In this document: piece after piece, positions 7,394 to 15,443 of the stretch
Layout: every line of letters begins with the position of its first letter
Position numbering within the stretch: position 1 is the stretch's first letter
DNA from: Bacillota bacterium
GTDB lineage: Bacteria > Bacillota > Clostridia > Lachnospirales > Bianqueaceae
Direction of reading: 5' to 3'
NCBI GenBank assembly: GCA_017620135.1
Contig: JAFZQZ010000093.1
Coordinates: forward strand, 1-32,385
DNA length: 32,385 bases
The notes under the pieces: generated by a model
The model's input: the letters and a program-made list of their open reading frames with translations, nothing else
What the model was told of the DNA's origin: nothing
The model's database searches: none
Position numbers and translations under genes: made by a program

Positions 7394-8422
7394 ATGAAAG
7401 CAAAAGAACTGGCAAAAATACTGGGTGTTTCACCCTCGACCGTTTCTGTCGTGTTAAATGGGAAACCGGGCATCAGCGACCAGCTTCGGACGAACCTGGA
7501 GAAAAAAATTCGCGAACTTGGTTATGGAGATATGCTGACAGATCCGGGATCCGCTGTCAGACAAACCGCAGCCCCCGCGGTTCCCGTGATCGCCTACCTT
7601 ATTTATATGGAAGAAGATGCCAACAACTTGTTTGCCTTCTTCCCGGCCGTGATCCAGGGAGTGGAGAGTGAAGCCAGGTCCCTGGACATGAATGTGGTCG
7701 TGATCCATATGGAATGTGAGTGTAAGGAAGGAATACTGAAAGAGCAGCTGGAGAAGACGGGAAATGTGGTAGGATGTATCGCCCAGGTACATACGATCAC
7801 AGAAAAGATCCAGCAGGATATCGATTCGATCGATGTGCCCTGTGTCTTTATGGACAGCTATAATCCGGAACTGAGAGTCAGCTCGGTGAACGTTGACAAT
7901 AAGCAGGCCATGCACCAGATCGTTAAAATGTTGAAAGAAAAAGGGCATACGAGGATCGGGTACGTCGGTGAAAACTGCGGACAGGATTTTGAGATCGACC
8001 GGCATTTCTCCTTTATCCGGGCACTGGCGGCGCTGGACCTTCCGTATGATCCTTTCTATGATCTGTTTGATCATCTGGACGAGGACAGGATGAAGGAAAT
8101 GTTCGACCGACCGGATCCGCCGACAGCCTTCGTGACACAGATGGATTCGGTGGCGATGTGGACCATGGATGTTCTGAAGGGGATGGGACTCAGGATCCCG
8201 CAGGATGTGTCGGTCGTGGGGTTCAACAACACCTCGATCTGTGAACTGACCAGGCCACGGCTGACATCCGTGACGAACTCCGGCCAGCTCATGGGCAGGG
8301 AATGTGTACATATGCTGCGGATCCTCCGGCGTCTTGCTGATCTGGGGGAAAAATGTCCCAGACTTAAGTTCTATATGCCTACGGATCTGGTAGTAAGAGA
8401 CAGCGTCGGAGAGCGCAATTAA
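7394..8422 (+). CDS. LacI-family transcriptional regulator
   Basis: 342 aa from ATG 7394 (GGAG ten bases upstream); this start gives the standard N-terminal helix-turn-helix MKAKELAKILGVSPSTVSVVLNG, with the hinge helix region to about residue 45. The rest is a periplasmic-binding-protein-like effector domain (PVIAYLIYMEEDAN ... VCVGFNNT-type segments, here VSVVGFNNTSICELTRPRLTSV). The gene is 21 bp upstream of a mannitol-dehydrogenase-family gene with no terminator between, so it probably controls that operon in response to a sugar or sugar acid. Effector unknown; CcpA is unlikely because of the pairing with a catabolic gene. Confidence 0.9.
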   Translation: MKAKELAKILGVSPSTVSVVLNGKPGISDQLRTNLEKKIRELGYGDMLTDPGSAVRQTAAPAVPVIAYLIYMEEDANNLFAFFPAVIQGVESEARSLDMNVVVIHMECECKEGILKEQLEKTGNVVGCIAQVHTITEKIQQDIDSIDVPCVFMDSYNPELRVSSVNVDNKQAMHQIVKMLKEKGHTRIGYVGENCGQDFEIDRHFSFIRALAALDLPYDPFYDLFDHLDEDRMKEMFDRPDPPTAFVTQMDSVAMWTMDVLKGMGLRIPQDVSVVGFNNTSICELTRPRLTSVTNSGQLMGRECVHMLRILRRLADLGEKCPRLKFYMPTDLVVRDSVGERN

Positions 8423-8443
8423 TTCATATAAGGAGGATACGCT

Positions 8444-10063
8444 ATGGAACTGACACTGAAAGGGATCAAAAACCGTCAGGCGTTTGAAAATGCCGGGATC
8501 GAACTTCCCGGATATGACGTCGAGGCAGTAAGCCGGAAAACGAAAGAGTTTCCCCGTTGGGTACACTTTGGCATCGGGAACATCTTCCGTGGATTTATCG
8601 GCGGGATCGCGGATGATCTTCTGGAAGCGGGCATGATGGACACTGGGATCACCTGTGTGGAGACGTTCGATTATGAAGTGGTAGACAAGATCTATCAGAC
8701 CTTTGATAATTTAGTCCTCAGTATCATCCTGCGGGGAGACGGAACCCGTGAGATGAAAGTTCTGGGATCGCTGGGGGAAGCGGTCAAAGCGGATTCGTCC
8801 GATGAAGCTTCCTGGAGCCGGCTGCGGGAGATCTTCGCGGCGCCGTCTTTGCAGATGGTTTCGTTCACCATCACAGAAAAAGGCTATGCACTGAAAGGGA
8901 CAGATGGAAACTACCTGTCCTATGTGGAAAAAGATATGGAAAACGGGCCCTCCCGGGCCAAAGGTGCGATGGCCGTCCTCACGGCGATGCTGCTTAAGCG
9001 GTATCAAAGCGGTGGTTTTCCGATCGCGCTTGTCTCTATGGATAACTGCTCTCATAACGGATCGCTGCTTCGCGCTTCCGTGCTCACGACAGCGGAAGAG
9101 TGGGTCGGGAGAGGACTGGCGGAAGAGGGCTTCCTTGCTTATGTATCGGATCCGTCGAAAGTCAGTTTCCCCTGGACGATGATCGATAAGATCACGCCCC
9201 GCCCGTCGGAGAAGATCGCAGAAGAACTGAACGAACTCGGTCTTCCGGACATGCAGCCGGTCATCACCGGCAAAAGGACCTATATCGCGCCATTTGTCAA
9301 CGCGGAAGGCCCGCAATACCTGGTCATTGAAGACAGTTTTCCGGGCGGAAGACCGGATCTTTCCAGAGGAAAGGGCGTTTATCTGGCAGATCAGAAGACC
9401 GTTGATCTTTGCGAGAGGATGAAAGTGACTGCGTGCCTGAATCCGGTCCATTCGGCGCTGGGGCCGCTTGGAGTGGTGTTGGGGATCGATCTTTTCGCGG
9501 ATCTCTTAAAGGATCCGGATATTCTGAAGATGGGACGGACCGTCGCCTATCAGGAAGGTATGAAAGTCATCAAGGATCCGGGGATCCTTTCACCTCAGGC
9601 ATTTACCGATGAACTTTTTGATGACCGCTTCCCCAACGAATATCTGGGAGACACCAACCTGCGGCTTTGTACGGATACATCCCAGGGGCTGGGTGTCCGT
9701 TTCGGTGAGACCATCAAGGCCTACCGCAGAGAGTATGGTACGGCGGAAGGGCTTACCGCGATCCCGCTTGGCATTGCGGGATACATGCGTTATCTGATGG
9801 GCATCGATGACCAGGGACAGACCTATGAACTGGCGCCGGATCCCCTGGCGGGCGAACTGCATGGACGGCTTTCCACGGTGATGCTCGGTGACCCGGACAG
9901 TCTGAAAGATCAGCTGCGGCCCGTCCTATCCAACGAAAGCATCTTCTTTACAGATCTCTATGCGGACGGTCTTGGAGAAAAGATCGAACAGATGCTGAAG
10001 GAAATGATCGCCGGACCGGGAGCCGTTAAGGAAACGATCCACCGGTATATGGCGAATATCTGA
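8444..10063 (+). CDS. Mannitol dehydrogenase family oxidoreductase (mannonate/fructuronate type)
   Basis: 539 aa; AAGGAGG eight bases before the ATG. Polyol-specific long-chain dehydrogenase: N-terminal nucleotide-binding segment WVHFGIGNIFRGF, C-terminal catalytic helix with K327, N333 and H336 (MKVTACLNPVH), matching the K-N-H pattern of the family. Members oxidise or reduce mannitol, mannonate/fructuronate (UxuB) or altronate/tagaturonate with NAD(H). Length and the LacI-type partner fit a UxuB-like D-mannonate oxidoreductase of hexuronate breakdown, but no uxaC/uxuA/kdgA neighbours are present, so the substrate is open. Followed by a strong terminator. Confidence 0.85.
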   Translation: MELTLKGIKNRQAFENAGIELPGYDVEAVSRKTKEFPRWVHFGIGNIFRGFIGGIADDLLEAGMMDTGITCVETFDYEVVDKIYQTFDNLVLSIILRGDGTREMKVLGSLGEAVKADSSDEASWSRLREIFAAPSLQMVSFTITEKGYALKGTDGNYLSYVEKDMENGPSRAKGAMAVLTAMLLKRYQSGGFPIALVSMDNCSHNGSLLRASVLTTAEEWVGRGLAEEGFLAYVSDPSKVSFPWTMIDKITPRPSEKIAEELNELGLPDMQPVITGKRTYIAPFVNAEGPQYLVIEDSFPGGRPDLSRGKGVYLADQKTVDLCERMKVTACLNPVHSALGPLGVVLGIDLFADLLKDPDILKMGRTVAYQEGMKVIKDPGILSPQAFTDELFDDRFPNEYLGDTNLRLCTDTSQGLGVRFGETIKAYRREYGTAEGLTAIPLGIAGYMRYLMGIDDQGQTYELAPDPLAGELHGRLSTVMLGDPDSLKDQLRPVLSNESIFFTDLYADGLGEKIEQMLKEMIAGPGAVKETIHRYMANI

Positions 10064-10089
10064 TCACTTTTGATGGGATCAAAAAGATA

Positions 10090-10121
10090 AGGGCTGCAGT
10101 TGCTGCAGCCCTCGGTTTTTT
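10090..10121 (+). terminator. Terminator after the mannitol-dehydrogenase-family gene
   Basis: AGGGCTGCAG-TTG-CTGCAGCCCT (10-bp perfect stem, 10090-10112) followed by CGGTTTTTT. Confidence 0.92.
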
Positions 10122-10145
10122 AATAGTATTCAGAAGGAACACTGT

Positions 10146-10379
10146 TGTATAACAATATGCTATTTCGTTATATTTTTTTATACACTACCTTTTCTTCATT
10201 TCATCAGTTGTATAAAAACGCTCATGAAAAACTGCAAGTATTATACAATTCTCTTCACCACGTCTGGTTGATTGTATAAATCTTTCTATGGTTCATGATT
10301 TTTTATACACACGCCCTCAGGCGTGTATAAATGCTTGCAAAAAAGGTTCTTTTTTTATACATATTCAGTATCTGTACAA
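10146..10379. repeat. Array of alternating TGTATAA / TTATACA motifs
   Basis: The 300-base gap between two converging genes contains eight exact 7-mers in strict alternating orientation: TGTATAA at 10146, 10209, 10273, 10324 and TTATACA at 10178, 10241, 10303, 10355, with a one-mismatch copy TGTACAA at 10373. Start-to-start distances are 32, 31, 32, 32, 30, 21 and 31 bp, close to three or two turns of the helix. They can be read as four inverted-repeat units of 37-39 bp (10146-10184, 10209-10247, 10273-10309, 10324-10361) with unrelated inner sequences. Between units 3 and 4, TTATAC-AC-ACGCC / GGCGTGTATAA forms a bulged hairpin. One copy (TTATACACA, 10303-10311) fits the DnaA box consensus; the others do not. 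No gene in the interval. Confidence 0.85.
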
Positions 10380-10421
10380 AGTTTTGATATATTTGATCCG
10401 TCTTCTTTCAGGCCTGCAGAT

Positions 10422-11231
10422 TCACTCTACCACGTACATTTTTCCGATCAGGGCATTCACCCACCGGCAAGGCAGGATCTTGATCAGTACGACGCAGGCT
10501 TTGTAAACGATGCCCGGTGTATAGAACGGTTTCGGGTTCGGGATCTTCGCCACCCTAGCGATATAGCGTCCAAGTACCTTTGGCGACGCCCCGGTCACTT
10601 CATCTTTTTCCATCTTTGCGACGGACTTGTCGATCCGGCCTCCGTAGATATCGTCACCCACATGCTTTTTCTCACGGGCGGCCGTGAAACCGGTTTTCAC
10701 ATCTCCGGGACGGATCGCGCAGACCTTGATCCCGAAGGGACGAAGTTCGTTCGCGAGCGCTGCCGTATAGTCATCGACCGCGGCTTTCGCGCAGGAGTAA
10801 TACGCCTGGAACGGGATCGCCGCCGGTCCCGCGACGGAGCTGATGTTGATGATGCGTCCGCTTCCTGCCTCACGCATAGAGGGGATCACAGCGTTGTTCA
10901 CGATCACCGTGCCGAAAAAGTCCACGTCAAAAAGCCGCTTCGCGTCCTCTACTGAAGTGAATTCGATCGCACCGCTGATGCCGAAACCGGCACAGTTGAC
11001 GACCAGATCGACCTTACCTTCTTCTTCCAGGATCCCACTGACTGCTGTCTTCACAGCCGCCTCATCCGTCACATCCACGGCCAGATGCCGGATCCCTTTT
11101 GCGGACTTACCGCTGTCTTCGCCGCCCCGGCGGCTGAATGTATAAACCTGATATCCGTCTTTATTGAGTTTTTCTGCCGCGGCCAGTCCGATGCCGGATG
11201 TTCCGCCGGTCACGATCGCTACTTGATTCAT
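10422..11231 (-). CDS. Short-chain dehydrogenase/reductase (SDR) family protein
   Basis: 269 aa; AGGAG nine bases before the ATG. Classical SDR: cofactor motif TGGTSGIG near the N-terminus, NCAG, ISS and the active-site pair Y-x3-K in YYSCAK after the serine of INISSVAG. It uses NAD(P)(H) on an alcohol/ketone substrate that cannot be told. The C-terminus (KACVVLIKILPCRWVNALIG) is hydrophobic and may contact the membrane or a lipid-like substrate. Single gene, divergent from the C39-like gene across 61 bp; converges on the mannitol-dehydrogenase-family gene with the motif array in between. Confidence 0.93.
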   Translation of the reverse strand: MNQVAIVTGGTSGIGLAAAEKLNKDGYQVYTFSRRGGEDSGKSAKGIRHLAVDVTDEAAVKTAVSGILEEEGKVDLVVNCAGFGISGAIEFTSVEDAKRLFDVDFFGTVIVNNAVIPSMREAGSGRIINISSVAGPAAIPFQAYYSCAKAAVDDYTAALANELRPFGIKVCAIRPGDVKTGFTAAREKKHVGDDIYGGRIDKSVAKMEKDEVTGASPKVLGRYIARVAKIPNPKPFYTPGIVYKACVVLIKILPCRWVNALIGKMYVVE

Positions 11232-11251
11232 AAGAAATCTCCTGCTACAAT
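11223..11251 (+). promoter_or_regulatory. Probable promoter of the C39-like gene
   Basis: -35 TTGATT (11223-11228), 17-bp spacer, -10 TACAAT (11246-11251). It overlaps the start codon of the divergent SDR gene, so the two transcripts may interfere. Confidence 0.55.
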
Positions 11252-11292
11252 AGGATTTACCAACATCTTACCACAAACGGAGTGGTTTTCCT

Positions 11293-11982
11293 ATGAAAAA
11301 AATAAAACTCCAACGAAAAAAGAAACCTCCGATCAGCGATCCGCTGCGTGACGCGCGGGAAAAGACCGGGTTTGAGTTTCAGGCTATTCCAAGCCCAGCG
11401 GTCGGAAATGCCGGCAATGTCTGGGATTCCTTCGAGACTTTCCACACGACCGGTCAGTTCAAGGATCTCGGCCGTGGCTATCAGCAGCATTGCGGACCGA
11501 CCGCCATGACCAACATTCTCTGTACCCTTGACCGGCGCTATGAGTATCCGTCCGTTCACAGTGAGAGACCAGAGTCTATCTTCGAGAAGGCGGCACTCAT
11601 CGGCAAGCATCGGCTTCTTTATATCAATACGAATCTTTTTGGTTTCTGGGGCGGATCCAACTCCCTCATGATCTATTTTTATCTGCGTGCCTGCCTCCGG
11701 TTTTTTAAAGTGAAGGATGTCCGTGTCCACGGCCGTGTTTTCGCGTCAGCCAGGCAGGCCGCCAGAGAACTGGAGAAAGGCCGGCTGCTTGTCTTCCAGG
11801 TCTATTATCATAAGATATATGGCACTCATCTGGTCGTCGCCTACGGGCTCGAACACTATCAGGCCCTGGACGGCCGGATCCGCACATATATCAAGCTTGC
11901 GGACGGCTGGTCGACCCGGCCAAGATATCTGGCTCTGGAGGATATCAAAGTCTGCGGCTATTTCAGTCTGGAAAAGAAGTGA
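11293..11982 (+). CDS. C39-like cysteine peptidase-fold protein
   Basis: 229 aa; GGAG ten bases upstream. The segment YQQHCGPTAMTNIL puts C67 as nucleophile after the oxyanion glutamine Q65, H179 lies in GTHLVVAYG, and D204 in LADGW completes a papain-like triad in the order of the peptidase C39-like family. The N-terminus is strongly basic (KKIKLQRKKK) but there is no clear signal peptide or membrane helix and no ABC transporter domain, so it is not a bacteriocin exporter; it probably works inside the cell or is a degenerate or non-classical enzyme. Own promoter, own terminator. Substrate unknown. Confidence 0.75.
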   Translation: MKKIKLQRKKKPPISDPLRDAREKTGFEFQAIPSPAVGNAGNVWDSFETFHTTGQFKDLGRGYQQHCGPTAMTNILCTLDRRYEYPSVHSERPESIFEKAALIGKHRLLYINTNLFGFWGGSNSLMIYFYLRACLRFFKVKDVRVHGRVFASARQAARELEKGRLLVFQVYYHKIYGTHLVVAYGLEHYQALDGRIRTYIKLADGWSTRPRYLALEDIKVCGYFSLEKK

Positions 11983-12031
11983 TCATAACAAACGAGGGAA
12001 TATAACATCATACGTTTATTAAAATAATTTT

Positions 12032-12059
12032 AAAAAGAGGTTGAAATCAGCCTCTTTTT
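12032..12059 (+). terminator. Terminator after the C39-like gene
   Basis: AAAAAGAGGTTGA / TCAGCCTCTTTTT: about 13 bp with one G-T wobble and an AA loop, with a T-run on the 3' side. Symmetrical, so it could stop transcription from either side; it lies 53 bp before the next start codon. Confidence 0.85.
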
Positions 12060-12111
12060 GTTGTATTCTAGAGGTACATTCATTCTATTTCAATCAAAGG
12101 AGATTTATCCT

Positions 12112-13167
12112 ATGGCTATGAAATTAGGTATCAGTGATTACTGTCTGTGCCACAAACTCTATTCCAAAGAGTGGGAAATCTATGACATCATGGATTGGGC
12201 CAAAGAGCATGACTGTGCTCATATGGAGATCGTTCCCTTCGGTCTGCCTCTGTTCAAGGCGGACGGTGTTGCGGACATGGACTTTGCGAAACGTATTGGC
12301 GAGCATGCCGATAAGCTGAACCTGCCCCTTTCCGCATTCTCCCTGAATGCCTGCTTTATCCGTCCCGGTGATGATGAAGAGCAGGGATCTTCCAACCGCG
12401 AACGCAACGTGACGGTTCAGTATCACGGCACCCGCGAGGATAAATTCCAGCAGGAGCTTGCGCGTGTTACGACCGTTATGAACATGGCGAAGGAAATGGG
12501 CGTCAAAAACTTCCGTTCCGACGTGTGCTCCGGCGCTCATCCGCTGCGCATCAATACCCCCGAACAGTTTGAGGAAGATTTCCCTGTTTTCGTCAAAGCG
12601 GTTCAGGAACTGGCTGACTATGCGGCTTCGATCGGACTGAATCTGACCCTCGAAAACCATGGCCTGTATGTCAACGGTGCCGATCGTCTGATCCGTATCC
12701 TGAAGGCTGCGAACCGTCCCAACATCGGCCTGACTGTCGACGTAGGCAACTATCTGTGCGTCGATGAGGATCCGGTCGTGAACACCCAGAAAGCCATCAA
12801 ATATGCCGACATGATCCATCTGAAAGACTTCTATATCCGTAAAGTCGAGAAGATGTATCCGCAGAACGGCATGTATGTCACCTTCCCGGAGATTCCGAAC
12901 ACCAAGCCGAGAAAACGTCCCACCACGCCGGAAGAATGGGCAGCCATGATCCCGAGTTTCGGCTATGTCGGAACCGCGGCCGGCAACACCATCCTGCGCG
13001 GCGCCATCATTGGCCAGGGCGATATGGATATGTGGAAGATCCTTTCCATTATCAAGAATTCCGGCTACGACAAGTATGTTTCTCTGGAATTTGAAGGCAT
13101 GGAAGACTGCGTCGCCGGCACCACCTATGGTCTGGAGACCGCTCAGTACATTTACGACCGCGTATAA
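12112..13167 (+). CDS. Sugar phosphate isomerase/epimerase-like TIM-barrel protein (copy 1)
   Basis: 351 aa from ATG 12112, with AAAGGAG nine bases upstream; an upstream in-frame start at 12058 lies in the terminator and is rejected. Xylose-isomerase-like (AP endonuclease 2 family) barrel with the four metal ligands in place: E181 (LEN), D210 (VDVGN), H236 (MIHLKD) and E326 (SLEFEG). Such proteins isomerise or epimerise keto-sugars or inositol derivatives. It shares most of its sequence with the next gene, but carries two insertions: about residues 88-105 after RPGD and about residues 251-265 (YVTFPEIPNTK). Substrate unknown; no transporter or kinase in the immediate neighbourhood. Confidence 0.88.
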   Translation: MAMKLGISDYCLCHKLYSKEWEIYDIMDWAKEHDCAHMEIVPFGLPLFKADGVADMDFAKRIGEHADKLNLPLSAFSLNACFIRPGDDEEQGSSNRERNVTVQYHGTREDKFQQELARVTTVMNMAKEMGVKNFRSDVCSGAHPLRINTPEQFEEDFPVFVKAVQELADYAASIGLNLTLENHGLYVNGADRLIRILKAANRPNIGLTVDVGNYLCVDEDPVVNTQKAIKYADMIHLKDFYIRKVEKMYPQNGMYVTFPEIPNTKPRKRPTTPEEWAAMIPSFGYVGTAAGNTILRGAIIGQGDMDMWKILSIIKNSGYDKYVSLEFEGMEDCVAGTTYGLETAQYIYDRV

Positions 13168-13181
13168 ACGATCTTTCGAAG

Positions 13182-13208
13182 AGGACTGCCAATCGGCAGT
13201 CCTTCTTT
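13182..13208 (+). terminator. Intergenic hairpin between the two isomerase paralogues
   Basis: AGGACTGCC-AATC-GGCAGTCCT followed by TCTTTAATCTTT. Stem 9 bp, weak T-tract: a leaky terminator that would lower expression of copy 2 relative to copy 1, or an RNA-stabilising hairpin. Confidence 0.7.
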
Positions 13209-13233
13209 AATCTTTATCAACAGGAGGATGAAC

Positions 13234-14208
13234 ATGAGTCTGAAACTTGGTATTTCCAGTTACTGCCTGTCCCGCAAGCTTTACGCGCAGGATATGACGC
13301 TGTTCGATGTGATGGACTGGGCGAAAGAACACGAGTGCGATCATATGGAAGTGGTACCTTTCGGGCTTCCGATGACCCTGGAAGACGGTTCGCCCAATCA
13401 TGAATTTGCCAAACGGGTCGGAGAACACGCGGATAAGATCGGTCTGCCGCTTTCCGCTTTCTCACTGAACGCGTGCGTCATTCGTCCCGGTGATGAGAAC
13501 GAGACCAAAGAAGAAAAGTATCGTAAAGAGATCGAGCGCATCGAGATGATCATGGATCTGGCCTACGAAATGGGCATCCGCAAGATGCGCCACGATACCT
13601 GCACGGGCCAGCATCCGCTGGGCGTGGAGTACCACACACCGGAACAGTTCGAGGAAGACTTCCCGACGATCGTTCGAGCGGTAAAGGAGGTCGCGGACTA
13701 CGCGGCATCCAAAGGCATGCGCACAACGCTTGAGAATCACGGCCGCTATGTGAACGGGGCTGACCGGCTGATCCGGATCGTCAAAGCTGCCGGAAAAGAC
13801 AACGTCGGCCTGACGGTGGATGTGGGCAACTTCCTTTGTGTCAACGAGGATCCGGTCGTGGCTGTCCAGAAAACGATCAAATACGCGAACATGATCCATC
13901 TGAAAGATTTTTATATCCGCAAAACCGACCGGATGTATCCGCAGAAGCGGTTCAGACCGACGACACCGGAAGAGTGGCATACGATGCTGCCGAGCCTGGC
14001 GTACGTGGGTACCAACGCCGCGGATTATCAGCTGCTTCGCGGCGCGATCATCGGCCAGGGCGACATGGATATGTGGAAGATCATCTCTATCATCAAAAAC
14101 TCCGGCTACGATCAGGAGATCTCGCTGGAATTCGAAGGCATGGAAGACTGCGTCGCCGGCACGATCTATGGTCTGGAGACGGCCCGTTACATTTGGGAAC
14201 GTGTCTGA
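13234..14208 (+). CDS. Sugar phosphate isomerase/epimerase-like TIM-barrel protein (copy 2)
   Basis: 324 aa. ATG 13234 is chosen because AGGAGG ends six bases before it; the in-frame ATG at 13228 directly abuts that site. Same barrel as the preceding gene with metal ligands E167 (LENHG), D196 (VDVGN), H222 (MIHLKD) and E299 (SLEFEG). Long blocks are identical with copy 1 (AKEH, PFGLP, GEHADK, LPLSAFSLNAC, YVNGADRLIRI, GQGDMDMWKI, FEGMEDCVAGT), so the pair arose by tandem duplication, then diverged. Both could act on related substrates or form a hetero-oligomer. Probably read through from copy 1 past the intergenic hairpin. Confidence 0.88.
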   Translation: MSLKLGISSYCLSRKLYAQDMTLFDVMDWAKEHECDHMEVVPFGLPMTLEDGSPNHEFAKRVGEHADKIGLPLSAFSLNACVIRPGDENETKEEKYRKEIERIEMIMDLAYEMGIRKMRHDTCTGQHPLGVEYHTPEQFEEDFPTIVRAVKEVADYAASKGMRTTLENHGRYVNGADRLIRIVKAAGKDNVGLTVDVGNFLCVNEDPVVAVQKTIKYANMIHLKDFYIRKTDRMYPQKRFRPTTPEEWHTMLPSLAYVGTNAADYQLLRGAIIGQGDMDMWKIISIIKNSGYDQEISLEFEGMEDCVAGTIYGLETARYIWERV

Positions 14209-14336
14209 GCGAACTCTTTAATCAACCGGACGAACTTCTCTGAACAAAGATGGACTGAGAATCGCAATAAGTGGGGATGACATACCCTTTTGAACGGTTT
14301 TCTAACTGATCAAAGGGAATAAAAACACACAAAAAA

Positions 14337-14399
14337 CGGACGACCTACCCTTATTTTTCAGTTTTTCATGAAAAAGTGGGAAGGTCGTCCGGCTTTTTT
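14337..14399. terminator. Bidirectional terminator between converging operons
   Basis: CGGACGACCTACCC (14337-14350) pairs with GGGAAGGTCGTCCG (14378-14391), one mismatch, followed by CTTTTTT on the plus strand; AAAAAA in front gives TTTTTT for the minus strand. The loop holds a second palindrome TTTTTCATGAAAAA. It serves the isomerase genes (+) and the DUF4097 operon (-). The rest of 14209-14489 shows no gene. Confidence 0.88.
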
Positions 14400-14489
14400 A
14401 TAATTCTATTCCCTTGCATGTCTGAGAGAGAGGGGGAAAAGGGAAGGGGAACCGGCGTATTGAAATTTTCCAGTCCTTCAGTCAAAAGG

Positions 14490-15440
14490 TTACTTTTTAA
14501 TTGTGATCTCGATGTCGCCGGTATCGGTCTCAATAGTGCAGGTACCGCCGGTTGTGGTTTTGGGGACATCGATATCGCCGGTGTTAGAGTCGGTGAAGAA
14601 GATCTTCGGACTGAGCAGAGAGGCTTTCACCTCGCCAGTGGAAGTTTTTACATAGATGTCAGGTGCGTCGCACTCATCTAAGGTCACGTCGCCGGTACTG
14701 CGTTCGATAGAAAAGTTTTCTTCTGCTATGACATTCGTGAGGTCGACATCTCCGGTAGTGCCGTTTGAGATAAAGTTCTTACAGGAGACATCATTCAGGA
14801 CAATTTTCCCGGTGCTGACTTTGGTAGATATCTTGCCACTGCATGTAATGGAGTTCAGCTGGATCCGGCCGGTCGAAGTTTCGAGAGAAATCTCATTTGA
14901 GGAAAGATCGGATAAATTGATATCGCCTGTAGTGACCTTGATATCCGTTTTTTTGGAAGAGCTGCTGACAAAGACATCACCAGTGCTGGCCTCGACCGTG
15001 ATATTGTCAAAAAAGATATTCGACTGGATGATGGCTTTCCCGGTCGAGGAATGAATATCCAAAGCCTGATAGGCTTTTTCGGGAAGATAGACCCAAACCT
15101 CGGATGATCGGCTGATCCAGTCTGTCCAGGAAGTTTCATCTACGGTGGTGATCATGAGCGTATTGTTCGTGACCGTTACCTGATGATAGAACTTATCGGA
15201 TTCCTCACAGACAACGTGGCATTTTCCGTCTTCTGAAGGCTGTATATAGATTTTGTCCGTCTTTACATCGATCGAGATATTCTCGAAAGATTTGGTCACA
15301 TCGTAGGTGTTTGTCACGGCCTTGGTGGAGCTGAGGCCTTCAAAACTGAAACCGGACAGGGTGAAGCCGATCAAACCGATCACCAGGCCGACCGCCAGGA
15401 TAATGCCGCCGATAAGAAGTGCTTTACTAGTTTTGCTCAT
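14490..15440 (-). CDS. DUF4097 family beta-strand repeat membrane-anchored protein
   Basis: 316 aa; AAGGAAG eight bases upstream. One N-terminal membrane helix (residues 7-29) anchors a long extracytoplasmic domain. From residue 131 the sequence repeats a strand ending in (S/T/N)TG(D/K/R/E): the glycines stand at 134, 154, 172, 191, 211, 230, 250, 269, 288 and 308, i.e. every 18-20 residues, predicting a right-handed beta-solenoid of about ten rungs. This is the DUF4097 (putative adhesin) architecture. Last gene of the PadR-DUF1700-DUF4097 operon, three bases after the DUF1700 stop. In this widespread trio the partners are thought to act in envelope stress sensing, but the molecular job is not established. 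Confidence 0.9.
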   Translation of the reverse strand: MSKTSKALLIGGIILAVGLVIGLIGFTLSGFSFEGLSSTKAVTNTYDVTKSFENISIDVKTDKIYIQPSEDGKCHVVCEESDKFYHQVTVTNNTLMITTVDETSWTDWISRSSEVWVYLPEKAYQALDIHSSTGKAIIQSNIFFDNITVEASTGDVFVSSSSKKTDIKVTTGDINLSDLSSNEISLETSTGRIQLNSITCSGKISTKVSTGKIVLNDVSCKNFISNGTTGDVDLTNVIAEENFSIERSTGDVTLDECDAPDIYVKTSTGEVKASLLSPKIFFTDSNTGDIDVPKTTTGGTCTIETDTGDIEITIKK

Positions 15441-15443
15441 GAT

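Noticed and set aside
10146-10379. CRISPR array or DnaA-box cluster as explanation of the motif array
   Set aside because: Repeats are only 7 bp, alternate in orientation and have no cas genes nearby; only one copy matches TTATNCACA, so neither label fits.
14285-14317. CCCTTTTGA ... TCAAAGGG imperfect hairpin
   Set aside because: A bulged 8-bp stem with a 16-nt loop and no T-run; the neighbouring bidirectional terminator explains termination.
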